Assembly (NCBI GenBank): GCA_944380515.1
Contig: CALWHT010000058.1
Location: forward strand, 40,291 to 104,290
Direction of reading: 5' to 3'
DNA length: 64,000 bases
DNA from: an uncultured Roseburia sp.
GTDB lineage: Bacteria > Bacillota > Clostridia > Lachnospirales > Lachnospiraceae
Positions 37,032 to 45,671 of this stretch are shown here, piece by piece. How positions within the stretch are numbered: position 1 is the first letter of the stretch; every line of letters begins with the position of its first letter. A model generated the notes under the pieces. That model ran no database searches, was not told the DNA's origin, and worked only from the letters and a program-made list of their open reading frames with translations. The position numbers and the translations under genes were made by a program.

Positions 37032-38398
37032 AAAAAGTAATCACATACGGCTCTTTTGATCTGTTTCATGAGGGACATTACAATCTGTTGAAAAGAGCAA
37101 AGGCGCTGGGAGATTATCTGATTGTCGGGGTAACGACCGAGCAGTATGATGAATCCCGGGGGAAATTAAATATAGTGGATTCTCTGGACAAGCGTATTGA
37201 AAATGTGCGCCAGACAGGGTTTGCGGATGAAATTATTGTGGAGGATCATCAGGGGCAGAAGGTAGAGGACGTCCAGAAGTATGGGATTGATATTTTTACG
37301 GTTGGTTCGGACTGGACCGGAGCGTTTGAATATATGAAACAGTTCTGTGAGGTCGTGTATCTGGAGCGGACAAAAAATATTTCCTCCACACAGGTGCGGA
37401 ATCAGAGCCATCCGATTACAAGAATCGGCGTAATCGGAACCGGACGGATTGCGGAGCGTTTTGTCCCCGAGGCAAAATATGTCAGCGGAGTCATAGTGAA
37501 CAGCGCGTATAATCCCAATCTCGAGAGTGCAAGGCAGTTCGGAGAAAAGTTCGAACTGGATGTTGCAACCGATTGCCTGGAGGAATTGTTTGATGCGGTG
37601 GATGCGGTATATATCGCGTCGCCGCACGAGACGCATTATGAGTATACAAAAAAAGCGCTGGAGAACGGCAAGCATGTGCTTTGCGAAAAGCCGCTGGCCT
37701 TTCAGAAGGCGCAGGCTGCGGAATTATTTGAACTTGCGCATAAGCAGGGAAAAATCCTGCTGGAGGCCATCAAAACGGCGTATTGCCCGGGCTTTGTGCA
37801 GATGATGGGGATTGCCAAAAGCGGTGTGATTGGCAGAATCTGTGATGTGGAGGCGTGTTTTACCAGGCTGACAAGCCCGGATTTGCGGGAACGCACCGAC
37901 ATCAGATACGGCGGCGGCTTTACGGAATTTGGAAGCCATACGCTGCTTCCCATTATGAAGCTGATGGGGACGGATTATAAGGAAGTGCGCTTTGACAGTA
38001 TCATAGATAAAAACGGGATTGATTTATATACCAAGGCATCGTTTGTCTATGAGCATGGCTTGGCGCTTTCGAAAAGCGGCGTCGGAGTAAAGTCCGAAGG
38101 CCAGCTTCTGATATCCGGCACCAACGGTTATATTCTGGCAGAGTCACCCTGGTGGCTGACACAGTATTTTGAGGTACGGTTTGAGGATCCGGCGAAAAAA
38201 GAACGCTATTTTTCCAAATTCCTTGGTCAGGGCCTGCGCTATGAAATCAGTGATTTTGCCTATATGATTCACGGACATCAGGGACGTTCTTATAAATTTA
38301 CGCAGGAAGAATCGATTGCAATCGCAGGGGTCATGGAAAAGTTTTTGGCAAAGCGTGAGGCGGAGCGCCAAAAAAGGGTTGGATATGAAGGAGTATGA
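37028..38398 (+). CDS. Cytidylyltransferase fused to Gfo/Idh/MocA oxidoreductase
   Basis: This 456-residue protein has two domains. Residues 1 to about 130 are TagD-like: YGSFDLFHEGH, VGSDWTGAFEYM and the terminal ISSTQVR motif. Residues about 133-450 are a Gfo/Idh/MocA dehydrogenase, with IGVIGTGRIAERFV as the dinucleotide-binding loop and the family motif CEKPLAFQK near residue 220. A plausible reading is that the oxidoreductase reduces a keto- or aldo-phosphate to an alditol phosphate and the other domain attaches CMP, giving a CDP-alditol in one protein, as Bcs1/TarIJ systems do with unrelated reductases. The actual alditol is unknown. Coupled to the upstream gene by ATGA. Confidence 0.8.
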   Translation: MKKVITYGSFDLFHEGHYNLLKRAKALGDYLIVGVTTEQYDESRGKLNIVDSLDKRIENVRQTGFADEIIVEDHQGQKVEDVQKYGIDIFTVGSDWTGAFEYMKQFCEVVYLERTKNISSTQVRNQSHPITRIGVIGTGRIAERFVPEAKYVSGVIVNSAYNPNLESARQFGEKFELDVATDCLEELFDAVDAVYIASPHETHYEYTKKALENGKHVLCEKPLAFQKAQAAELFELAHKQGKILLEAIKTAYCPGFVQMMGIAKSGVIGRICDVEACFTRLTSPDLRERTDIRYGGGFTEFGSHTLLPIMKLMGTDYKEVRFDSIIDKNGIDLYTKASFVYEHGLALSKSGVGVKSEGQLLISGTNGYILAESPWWLTQYFEVRFEDPAKKERYFSKFLGQGLRYEISDFAYMIHGHQGRSYKFTQEESIAIAGVMEKFLAKREAERQKRVGYEGV

Positions 38399-38401
38399 CA
38401 T

Positions 38402-40465
38402 ATGGAAATATGGGCACACAGAGGCTGCAGCTACCGATACCCGGAAAATACGATTTCTTCTTTTCGGGCGGCATGTGAATATGAGATAACGGGAATTGAA
38501 TTTGACGTACAGCTCTCCAGAGATGGAGAGCTTGTTGTGATTCATGATGAAAAAGTGGACCGTACCACAAACGGAACAGGAAATGTATGCGATATGACAC
38601 TTGACGAGCTAAAACAGCTCAGGATGATTCCGAATAAAAATACGGGACTTTTGTATGAGACGATTCCCACACTGCGGGAGGTCTTGTCAGTACTAGCGCC
38701 TGAATGCAGGGAAAAGGGGATTTTACTGAATATTGAACTGAAGAACAGCGTGGTGCGCTATGAGGGGATGGAACAGAAGCTCCTTGCGGTGATCCATGAA
38801 TTTGGCTTGGAACGTTTTGTGATTTATTCCTCGTTCAATCCCGAATCTGTCCGTTTGCTCAAACAGCTGGAGCCGGAGGTGAAAACCGGGATTCTGGCGG
38901 CATCGCTGAAGCATTGCCTGGAGATAAACCGGGAAATAGAAGCGGACGCGCTGCATCCGTACATTCACCAGTTGGATGTTCCGGATATCAGGCAGCATAC
39001 CGTGCTTCCGATTCGGGTGTGGAATCTTAGGAAAAATGAACCGTTTTTTCCGGAAGAAAGCGCAATTGAAAAATATAATTTGGAAGAATTGGAACAGGAA
39101 GGAATCACGGATGTTTTTACCAATTGTCCCGAAAACTATGTAAAAAAAAGGCTGTACCGGACGGAGCCGGATATGATATTTACTGCGGGAAAGCGTATAA
39201 ATGAAGAAAACGGTTTTGCGGAGTCCGCAGATGCGGAAAGCTTTGCGACACTGCTTTTTTCTAAGGCGGAGGCCGGCAGCAGGCTGCATTGGAAGAGTAC
39301 GGAATACGGTTATCAAATTTACATTTATACGCTGGAAACGGAGGAACGCCTGATCTATACCTATTGTTACCAAGAGGAGGAAAACTGGGCGTCCTACAGC
39401 AGGGAGAAAAGCGTTCCTGCGTTAAGCCGTGAGGATTACACTTTTGGGGAAAGCTGTTATTTCCGGCTTGTCGTGCAGCCCGTGGGGGACAACCGAAGGG
39501 GTGGACTGCCGGGGGCGTCGGAGCTGTTGGAGTTTTTTGCGCCGAGAGAAAGAGCGTATGTTTCCCCCTCTTATTTTCAGGCGGAGCTGATGCTGACGGC
39601 AGAGACGGTAAAGGATATACGCAAAGCGGACGATTTGGTGTTTATACTGCTGAGTGACAGTCATTATGTGAATAATGGGACCTGGGAGGACACTGCGTAT
39701 AATATTTTGGAACTGTCAGGACAGGTGGGGCCGGATGCGGTCATCCATCTGGGAGATTTGACCGACGGCATGCTGCCCATTGCCCTCACGAAGGAATATG
39801 CGGGGCGTGTACTTCATAGCTTAAAGCAGACCGGGGCTCCGGTCTACGTATGTCTTGGCAACCATGATTCTAATTATTTCCGTAATAATCCCGAGAAAAT
39901 GACGGAAACGGAAATGAGCGGCTTTTATCTGGAGAGGGAGAAACCATATTATTATGTGGATTATCCGCGGCAGAAGCTCCGGGTACTGTTTCTTTATTCC
40001 TTTGATTATCGGGAAAAGGTACGCTACGGTTTTCCGAAGGAGGAAGTGGAATGGGTGGAAAGCACCCTCGCACAGACGGAGGACGGATGGTCGGTGCTGG
40101 TATTTTCCCATGTGCCGCCGCTGCCGGAAATCCATTATTGGAGCGACGAGATACGCAACGGTGAGGAGCTGATGCGGGTGCTGGAAGCGTATCATGCTGG
40201 GGAAGGCCACACGGTGCTGGGCTATATCCACGGCCATAACCATGCCGAGCAGATTTACACGGAACGCGCCTTCCCGATCGTCTCGGTCGGGTGTAATAAG
40301 CTGGAGGATTTTAAGGATAAAAAACCGGAAGGGTCGCTTACCTTTGACAGAAAGCGGCATACGGTGACACAGGACTTATGGGATGTTCTGGTTGTTTCCG
40401 GAGATAAGCAGAGAATGTCATTTATAAGATTTGGAGCCGGCGAGGATCGGATTGTGGAATGCTGA
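38402..40465 (+). CDS. Glycerophosphodiester phosphodiesterase fused to calcineurin-like phosphoesterase
   Basis: This is a 687-residue protein. Residues 1 to about 250 are a GDPD domain: AHRGCSYRYPENTISSF (His6/Arg7), GIEFDVQL and VVIHDEKVDRTTNGTG. About 250-400 is a linker domain of unknown type. About 410-650 is a metallophosphoesterase with LLSDSH (Asp419/His421), HLGDLTDG, CLGNHD, FSHVP and IHGHNH. No signal peptide or membrane segment is seen, so it should act in the cytoplasm. GDPD cleaves glycerol-phosphodiesters, and the second domain could remove the remaining phosphate or cleave a nucleotide-linked precursor. In a cluster rich in CDP-alditol enzymes, a role in recycling or editing alditol-phosphate intermediates is a fair guess. 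AAGGAG precedes the start. Confidence 0.8.
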   Translation: MEIWAHRGCSYRYPENTISSFRAACEYEITGIEFDVQLSRDGELVVIHDEKVDRTTNGTGNVCDMTLDELKQLRMIPNKNTGLLYETIPTLREVLSVLAPECREKGILLNIELKNSVVRYEGMEQKLLAVIHEFGLERFVIYSSFNPESVRLLKQLEPEVKTGILAASLKHCLEINREIEADALHPYIHQLDVPDIRQHTVLPIRVWNLRKNEPFFPEESAIEKYNLEELEQEGITDVFTNCPENYVKKRLYRTEPDMIFTAGKRINEENGFAESADAESFATLLFSKAEAGSRLHWKSTEYGYQIYIYTLETEERLIYTYCYQEEENWASYSREKSVPALSREDYTFGESCYFRLVVQPVGDNRRGGLPGASELLEFFAPRERAYVSPSYFQAELMLTAETVKDIRKADDLVFILLSDSHYVNNGTWEDTAYNILELSGQVGPDAVIHLGDLTDGMLPIALTKEYAGRVLHSLKQTGAPVYVCLGNHDSNYFRNNPEKMTETEMSGFYLEREKPYYYVDYPRQKLRVLFLYSFDYREKVRYGFPKEEVEWVESTLAQTEDGWSVLVFSHVPPLPEIHYWSDEIRNGEELMRVLEAYHAGEGHTVLGYIHGHNHAEQIYTERAFPIVSVGCNKLEDFKDKKPEGSLTFDRKRHTVTQDLWDVLVVSGDKQRMSFIRFGAGEDRIVEC

Positions 40466-40480
40466 AAAGGGCAAAAGTAA

Positions 40481-40509
40481 TTGTGTGCACAAAGCGATTG
40501 TGATAAAAT
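40481..40509 (+). promoter_or_regulatory. Predicted extended -10 promoter before the TagF-like gene
   Basis: TTGTGT and TAAAAT are 17 bases apart, with TG one base before the -10 (TGATAAAAT). It lies in a gap of 78 bases with no other feature and would give the downstream, AT-rich half its own transcription start. Confidence 0.5.
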
Positions 40510-40543
40510 AGAAAGCAGTATGTAAGGTTATAAAGGATGGGAA

Positions 40544-41776
40544 ATGGGAAGCCAAAGTAAATTTTCAGAGGAATTTTATATTGTAAAGCGGAAGGCGAAG
40601 GCATTTTGCCGAAGTATGGCATATATTGTCTGCCGGATATTTCCGATGAAAAAGAATAAAGTAGTATTCTGGGCGTTTGAGGGAACGAGAGGCTATTGCT
40701 GCAATCCCAAGTACATTGCGGATGAAATGCTCAGACGGCAGCGGGAAGGAAAAGCGGAATTTGAAATGGTCTGGCTCACGGAACAGACTGACGCAGAGTT
40801 TCCCGAAGAAATCCGGGCGGTAAAAAGTACGCTGTGGAATCGGGCATATCATCTGTCTACCGCAAAGGTCTGGGTGGGAAATACCAGAACGTTTTACGGC
40901 ACCAGAAAACGGAAAGGACAGACCTATATTCAAACCTGGCACGGCACAATCTGTATCAAACCCATAGGAAAGTACCGCGGAGAATTATTCCCGAAAATTG
41001 CATATCTGGTAAGTAAACGGGATTCTGATCTGGTGGATTATGTCCTGTCCGGATGTGACTGGTGTGATGAGCATTACCGCGACGGCCTGATATACGATGG
41101 AGAGATCCTGCGCACAGGGATGCCGCGCTGTGATATTTTGATGGACCAGGGGCGTAGGGAAAGAATAAGAGAACAGCTCCGCGAAGAATATAAAGTGCCT
41201 GAATATGCAAAAGTCCTGATGTACGCGCCGACGTTCCGGGGAGGCAGCCAGAGTACAAATCGTTCTGTCAAGACGGAGGAAGCGACCATTGATTTTGAAC
41301 AGTTGATACAAAACCTGGAGCTGAGGTTCGGCGGTGAGTGGTATATTTTTCTGAGACTTCATCCGCAGCTTGCGGCAAAGAAACAGCGGCTGCTGACCGG
41401 CTGTGTCTCAGAACGCCTGGTGGACGTGACGGCAAGACAGGATATGAATGAGCTGATTGCTGCGTCGGATGCCTTCATTTCAGATTATTCCAGTGCAATA
41501 TTTGAAGCGATGCTGCTGAAAATCCCGTGCTTTCTCTATGCGGATGATTTGGAGGCGTATATCGCGGACAGGGGAGATTTATTCTGGGATATGAGCGCGC
41601 TTCCCTTCCCGCTGGCATTAAATAATCAGGAGCTTCAGAGGAATGTGGTGGAGTTTGATGAAGAAGCCTACCATGAGGAGCTGGAACGGTTTATAGTGCA
41701 GACCGGAGTGCGGGAAGACGGACACGCAAGTCAGCGGGTTGTGGATTTGATTGCGGGGAAATGTGAAAAAGGTTAA
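40544..41776 (+). CDS. TagF-like CDP-alditol transferase
   Basis: This 410-residue single-domain member of the CDP-glycerol glycerophosphotransferase family has QTWHGTICIKPIG (His133) and ISDYSSAIFEAMLLKIPC (Asp314). The residues after HGT differ from the PLKK found in the other family members here, so acceptor or donor use may differ. It has an N-terminal basic helix and no clear membrane segment, as expected for a peripheral membrane enzyme. AAAGGATGG gives the ribosome site. A predicted promoter lies directly upstream, marking a new transcription unit. It may use a product of the cytidylyltransferase fusion encoded two genes earlier. Confidence 0.78.
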   Translation: MGSQSKFSEEFYIVKRKAKAFCRSMAYIVCRIFPMKKNKVVFWAFEGTRGYCCNPKYIADEMLRRQREGKAEFEMVWLTEQTDAEFPEEIRAVKSTLWNRAYHLSTAKVWVGNTRTFYGTRKRKGQTYIQTWHGTICIKPIGKYRGELFPKIAYLVSKRDSDLVDYVLSGCDWCDEHYRDGLIYDGEILRTGMPRCDILMDQGRRERIREQLREEYKVPEYAKVLMYAPTFRGGSQSTNRSVKTEEATIDFEQLIQNLELRFGGEWYIFLRLHPQLAAKKQRLLTGCVSERLVDVTARQDMNELIAASDAFISDYSSAIFEAMLLKIPCFLYADDLEAYIADRGDLFWDMSALPFPLALNNQELQRNVVEFDEEAYHEELERFIVQTGVREDGHASQRVVDLIAGKCEKG

Positions 41777-41796
41777 CAGATGCAGGAGGTAGGAAC

Positions 41797-43128
41797 ATGA
41801 GCAAGACATTATATTTACACATCGGTCAGCCCAAGACCGGAACGAGTGCGTTGCAGGCATTTCTTTCCATGAACAGAGAATTGCTGAGGGAGAAGGGCGT
41901 GTACTATCCGGTGCTGGACGGAGATTATGCCGTTCGGGAGAAAAGGGGTACAATGTCCGGCAATGCGTTTAATCTGATAAAGCTGGCGTGCCCGTTAGAA
42001 CAGTTTGATATGACAAGGTCAGAATACGTGCGGAAAATAGAGGAGTTGCTTGCGCAGGATGATAAGATTCTTCTCTCATCCGAGTTGATGTGGGGGGGGG
42101 ATGGAGAAAACCTTGCACAAAAGATCTGTGCGAATCTAAAAACGTTGCTTGGAGATCGTGTCGTAATGAAAGTGATTGTGTATCTGCGAAGGCAGGATGA
42201 TTCCATGGAATCACAATGGAATCAACTGGTGAAAAACCGCTTATATACCCGAAGCTGTCAGACTTATGTGACAGAACATATTTGTAAATGTGATTATTCT
42301 ACACGTCTTTCTGCGATTGCAGAGGTTATCGGAAAAGAGAATATGATTGTAAAAATCTATGACAGTGGACGTTTTACAAATGGTAATGATATCTTTAAAG
42401 ATTTTCTGTCTGTATTTGAAATAGATGATATTTCTGATTTTAGGAAGCAACAGTTTCAAATAAATCCGTCTATGGGAAAAAGCTTGGTTGAAATCAAACG
42501 CATTTTAAATCAGATCCCTTCCAGTATGGTTCTGGAAGAAGAATTTCGGAAGTTTATGGTATTTGCGGAAAACGGAGAAAGGATTACAAAGGCCCCTTCG
42601 TTTCTCAGTTACGAAGAAAGGAAGGAAATACTGAGCACTTTTGAGGAGAGTAACTGTAGCCTTGGACGGGAATATTTTGGTATTGAAGCAAGCCCGTTTC
42701 CGCCTTTAGAGGAAAAGGAAGACGATGATGCCGAACAGAATATCTATGAGGACATTATTCGTTTCTTTGGTGGACTTTTCATTACGCAGGCAAAAGAAAT
42801 TGAACTGTTGCATGGGAAAATTGATCGGTTTCCTTTGCCGGAACGGGTTGCGCCTGGCAGCAGATTAATTGTATACGGCGCAGACAAAAGAGGGCGCAGG
42901 GTCTGGCACAGCTTAAAGAATGAGGCAAGGTATCAGCTTACGGGTTTTGTGGATCGGCGTTGGGCAAGGCTTTTAGAGGTCGAGGGCGAGTTGGAGGCTC
43001 CTGAAATTATTTTTGAGAAAACCTTTGATTATATTGTGATAGCGGTTGCCTCGGAGGAAGCTGCGGATGCGATTCGGGAATATCTGGAAACGTCGGGCAT
43101 TCTCGGAGAAAGAATCATCAGGGTGTGA
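41797..43128 (+). CDS. Sulfotransferase-like protein with C-terminal Rossmann-like module
   Basis: The 443-residue protein begins LYLHIGQPKTGTSALQ, which matches the PAPS-binding loop (PKTGTT type) of sulfotransferases. The IVYLRRQDDSMES stretch near residue 130 fits the second PAPS-binding region. The central part is less conserved. Residues about 351-443 form a separate module beginning RLIVYGADKRGRRV and ending in FDYIVIAVASEEAADAIREYL. Related modules are found in six other proteins of this window. Sulfation of bacterial glycans is known but uncommon in Gram-positive bacteria, so the family call is moderate and the substrate unknown. The ribosome site GCAGGAGGTAG is strong. Base composition becomes more AT-rich within this gene. 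Confidence 0.65.
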   Translation: MSKTLYLHIGQPKTGTSALQAFLSMNRELLREKGVYYPVLDGDYAVREKRGTMSGNAFNLIKLACPLEQFDMTRSEYVRKIEELLAQDDKILLSSELMWGGDGENLAQKICANLKTLLGDRVVMKVIVYLRRQDDSMESQWNQLVKNRLYTRSCQTYVTEHICKCDYSTRLSAIAEVIGKENMIVKIYDSGRFTNGNDIFKDFLSVFEIDDISDFRKQQFQINPSMGKSLVEIKRILNQIPSSMVLEEEFRKFMVFAENGERITKAPSFLSYEERKEILSTFEESNCSLGREYFGIEASPFPPLEEKEDDDAEQNIYEDIIRFFGGLFITQAKEIELLHGKIDRFPLPERVAPGSRLIVYGADKRGRRVWHSLKNEARYQLTGFVDRRWARLLEVEGELEAPEIIFEKTFDYIVIAVASEEAADAIREYLETSGILGERIIRV

Positions 43129-43178
43129 CGGCTGTTCCGGAAATCCTGGTTGTAAGAAATATAAGGATGGATTAAACA

Positions 43179-44357
43179 ATGTGTAATAACAAAATAGAAT
43201 TATCAGTGATTGTTCCGGTATATAATGTTGCGCCTTATTTGGAGCGATGTTTGGATAGTATTTTGAATCAGACATATTCAGTTGGTGAAATTATCTGCGT
43301 GGATGACGGCTCGACAGATTCCAGCCCGGATGTTTTAAAAAAATACAGTCAGCGGGAGTCCAGGGTTCGCGTTATCCATAAAGAAAATGGCGGTTTGGTC
43401 AGTGCCAGAAAAGCTGGAATTGCTGCAGCAAAAGGAGAATATGCCACATATGTAGATTCGGATGACTGGATTGAGAAAAATATGTATGAAGAGATGATGC
43501 TGGCAATGCGGGAGCATGATGCTGATATTGTGACCTCCGGTACAATACGTGATTACGGCACATATTGTGTGTCAGAGCCGGAGCATATCAGACCGGGAGT
43601 TTATCAGGGACAGAAATTAAAGAGAGAATTGCTGGCAAATATGATAGCAACCGATAGATTCTTTAAATGCAATATATCTCAGCATGTATATAATAAAATT
43701 TATAAAAGGGAATTGTTAAAAACATACCAGATGCTTGTGGATGATTATATTAATGTCGGGGAAGATGCGGCCTGCGCATTTCCGTGTCTATTGCATGCGG
43801 TAAAGGTGGTGGTAACAGGAAAAAATTATTATCACTATTGTCTCCGAAGCGACTCTATTATGGGAACGAAAAAAAAGGACGAATTAGAACGCCATTATGT
43901 GCTATTTGCTGCACTTGAGAAAGAGGGAAAACAGTGTGAAAAACAAATCCCGAATATTTTGTTGCAGTTCGATTTCTTACGCTATCATGATTTGTTATTA
44001 CAGCGTGCGGAACGGGTCATTCGGTTTGGGGCAGGGGAGCTTTTTCCATTCGGAAATCTGAACGAAAATGAAAAAATTGTTATATACGGCGCCGGTAAAT
44101 TCGGGATGGAATTAAAGCATCTGCTTGAGCACAGGTACCAGATTGCGGCGTGGATTGATAAGAGTCGAAAACCGGGGACACAGACTATTGATTATTTGGA
44201 GCGGATTTTATTTGATAAGATACTGATTGGTATTTTGGTGAGCGATGTGGTGGAAGAAGTCAAAAGGGAATTGGAACAGCGCCAGATTGATATGAAAAAA
44301 GTACTTTCGGTGGATTATCGTTTATTAATTAAAGACAGTGGTTTTCAACAATTGTGA
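43179..44357 (+). CDS. GT2 glycosyltransferase with C-terminal Rossmann-like module
   Basis: This is a 392-residue protein. Residues 1 to about 270 are a GT2 domain (LSVIVPVYNVAPYLERCL, CVDDGSTDSSPDVL, YVDSDDWIEKNM). Residues about 296-392 start with KIVIYGAGKFGMELKHLL, followed by an AAWIDKSRK turn, and match the module at the C-terminus of the gene before. The GT2 half should be a normal cytoplasmic transferase. The added domain has the GxGxxG pattern of a nucleotide-binding fold and may bind a nucleotide sugar or act as a docking unit. The start has AAGGATGG upstream. Confidence 0.8.
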   Translation: MCNNKIELSVIVPVYNVAPYLERCLDSILNQTYSVGEIICVDDGSTDSSPDVLKKYSQRESRVRVIHKENGGLVSARKAGIAAAKGEYATYVDSDDWIEKNMYEEMMLAMREHDADIVTSGTIRDYGTYCVSEPEHIRPGVYQGQKLKRELLANMIATDRFFKCNISQHVYNKIYKRELLKTYQMLVDDYINVGEDAACAFPCLLHAVKVVVTGKNYYHYCLRSDSIMGTKKKDELERHYVLFAALEKEGKQCEKQIPNILLQFDFLRYHDLLLQRAERVIRFGAGELFPFGNLNENEKIVIYGAGKFGMELKHLLEHRYQIAAWIDKSRKPGTQTIDYLERILFDKILIGILVSDVVEEVKRELEQRQIDMKKVLSVDYRLLIKDSGFQQL

Positions 44358-44400
44358 TATGCGATTCGGAAAGATGGATACCTTGAACAGGAGAAAGAGG

Positions 44401-45561
44401 ATGGATACGAAGAAATATGTGATTTTTGGAGCCGGGCAGATTGGAAGAATGGCGCTGGCGGAATATCGCGGGCAGATTGCCTTTTTTGTGGATAATAACA
44501 GAGAAATCCAGGGGAAAAAGCTCGATGGCGTGGAAATAAGATGCGTTGAAGAAATATTAAAAGAGAAAGACCGTTATCACGTCATTATTGCGAGCAGATC
44601 TCAGGAATTAATGGAAAAGCAGCTTCTGGAGCTGGGAATTACAGATTATGAGTTTTTTTTGGAAGGGGAAAATGCATATTTTCATACAGAAGAACTGATT
44701 TTTAATCCGTATTTGGATAATGAAGAAAGAGATATAACAGAACATCAGTGGAATGAAAATTTAAAGAGGAATCTTGCGCGCGAGACGGTGAATTATCGTG
44801 TGGAACAGCTTCAGGGGAAAGAAATTTTGTTTGATCATGTTGAAATAGAGACAATTAACCGCTGTAATGGGAGTTGTGATTTTTGTCCGGTCAGCGTGAA
44901 AAATGACATAAGGGAATATAAGGTTATGTCCAGAGCGCTGTTTGAGTGCATTATCAATCAGCTGGCGGATATAAATTATTCCGGAAAACTGGCATTGTTT
45001 TCAAATAATGAGCCTTTTCTGGATGAGGATATTGTGAGTAAGCATAAATATGCGAGGGAGAAGTTGCCGAATGCCAGAATGCATCTGTTTACGAATGGTA
45101 CGCTGTTGAAGCTGGAATGGTTTATTGAAATTATGGAATATTTGGATGAATTGATTATTGATAATTATCGCCAGGATTTGCAGTTGATACAGCCGTGTCG
45201 GGAGATTGCCGCATATTGTGAGGAACATCCGGAACTGAAAAAAAGAGTTACGATTGTTTTGCGCAAACCCCATGAGATTTTGAGTACGAGGGGTGGTGAT
45301 GCGCCAAACCGCAAGGAGATGATATCTTATGGGGAAGACCGTTGTGTTTTGCCGTATAAGCAGCTCATTATCCGTCCGGACGGAAAGGTATCATTGTGCT
45401 GTAATGATCCATATGGAAAAAACACTCTGGGAGATCTCACGAAGAATTCTATTCTGGAAGTGTGGAATAATGATAAATTTAAAATGGTACGAAAATGTTT
45501 GTATGAGGGAAGAAAAAACTGGAAACATTGTGAATTTTGCGATGCGTTTAGTTTGAGTTAA
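44401..45561 (+). CDS. Radical SAM/SPASM protein with N-terminal Rossmann-like module
   Basis: This is a 386-residue protein. Residues 1 to about 100 are the shared Rossmann-like module (YVIFGAGQIGRMALAEY, then IAFFVDNNREI). The radical SAM core starts with INRCNGSCDFCP, whose Cys155, Cys159 and Cys162 would bind the [4Fe-4S] cluster and SAM. A SPASM-type C-terminal cysteine set is visible (CVLPYKQL, SLCCNDPYG and the final HCEFC). A TNGTLL segment fits the core barrel. Radical SAM enzymes of this group make difficult chemical changes, for example epimerisation or dehydrogenation; in glycan loci the substrate is usually a sugar or alditol. The start at 44401 is set by GGAGAAAGAGG. Longer readings overlap the previous gene. 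Confidence 0.78.
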   Translation: MDTKKYVIFGAGQIGRMALAEYRGQIAFFVDNNREIQGKKLDGVEIRCVEEILKEKDRYHVIIASRSQELMEKQLLELGITDYEFFLEGENAYFHTEELIFNPYLDNEERDITEHQWNENLKRNLARETVNYRVEQLQGKEILFDHVEIETINRCNGSCDFCPVSVKNDIREYKVMSRALFECIINQLADINYSGKLALFSNNEPFLDEDIVSKHKYAREKLPNARMHLFTNGTLLKLEWFIEIMEYLDELIIDNYRQDLQLIQPCREIAAYCEEHPELKKRVTIVLRKPHEILSTRGGDAPNRKEMISYGEDRCVLPYKQLIIRPDGKVSLCCNDPYGKNTLGDLTKNSILEVWNNDKFKMVRKCLYEGRKNWKHCEFCDAFSLS

Positions 45562-45671
45562 TAGATTGGAGCAATGCAAGAATAAATTCTAAATGGAATA
45601 CGCCATGGAAAAAAGAAGAGAAATTACAGTGCCTGATTTGAGGCGTTATGAAGTGTAGAGAGGAAACGAGG

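Noticed and set aside
37028-38398. Possible frameshift or assembly join between a tagD gene and a dehydrogenase gene
   Set aside because: The frame is continuous, the TagD end motif runs smoothly into the dehydrogenase start with a short linker, and there is no internal ribosome site; a true fusion is more likely.
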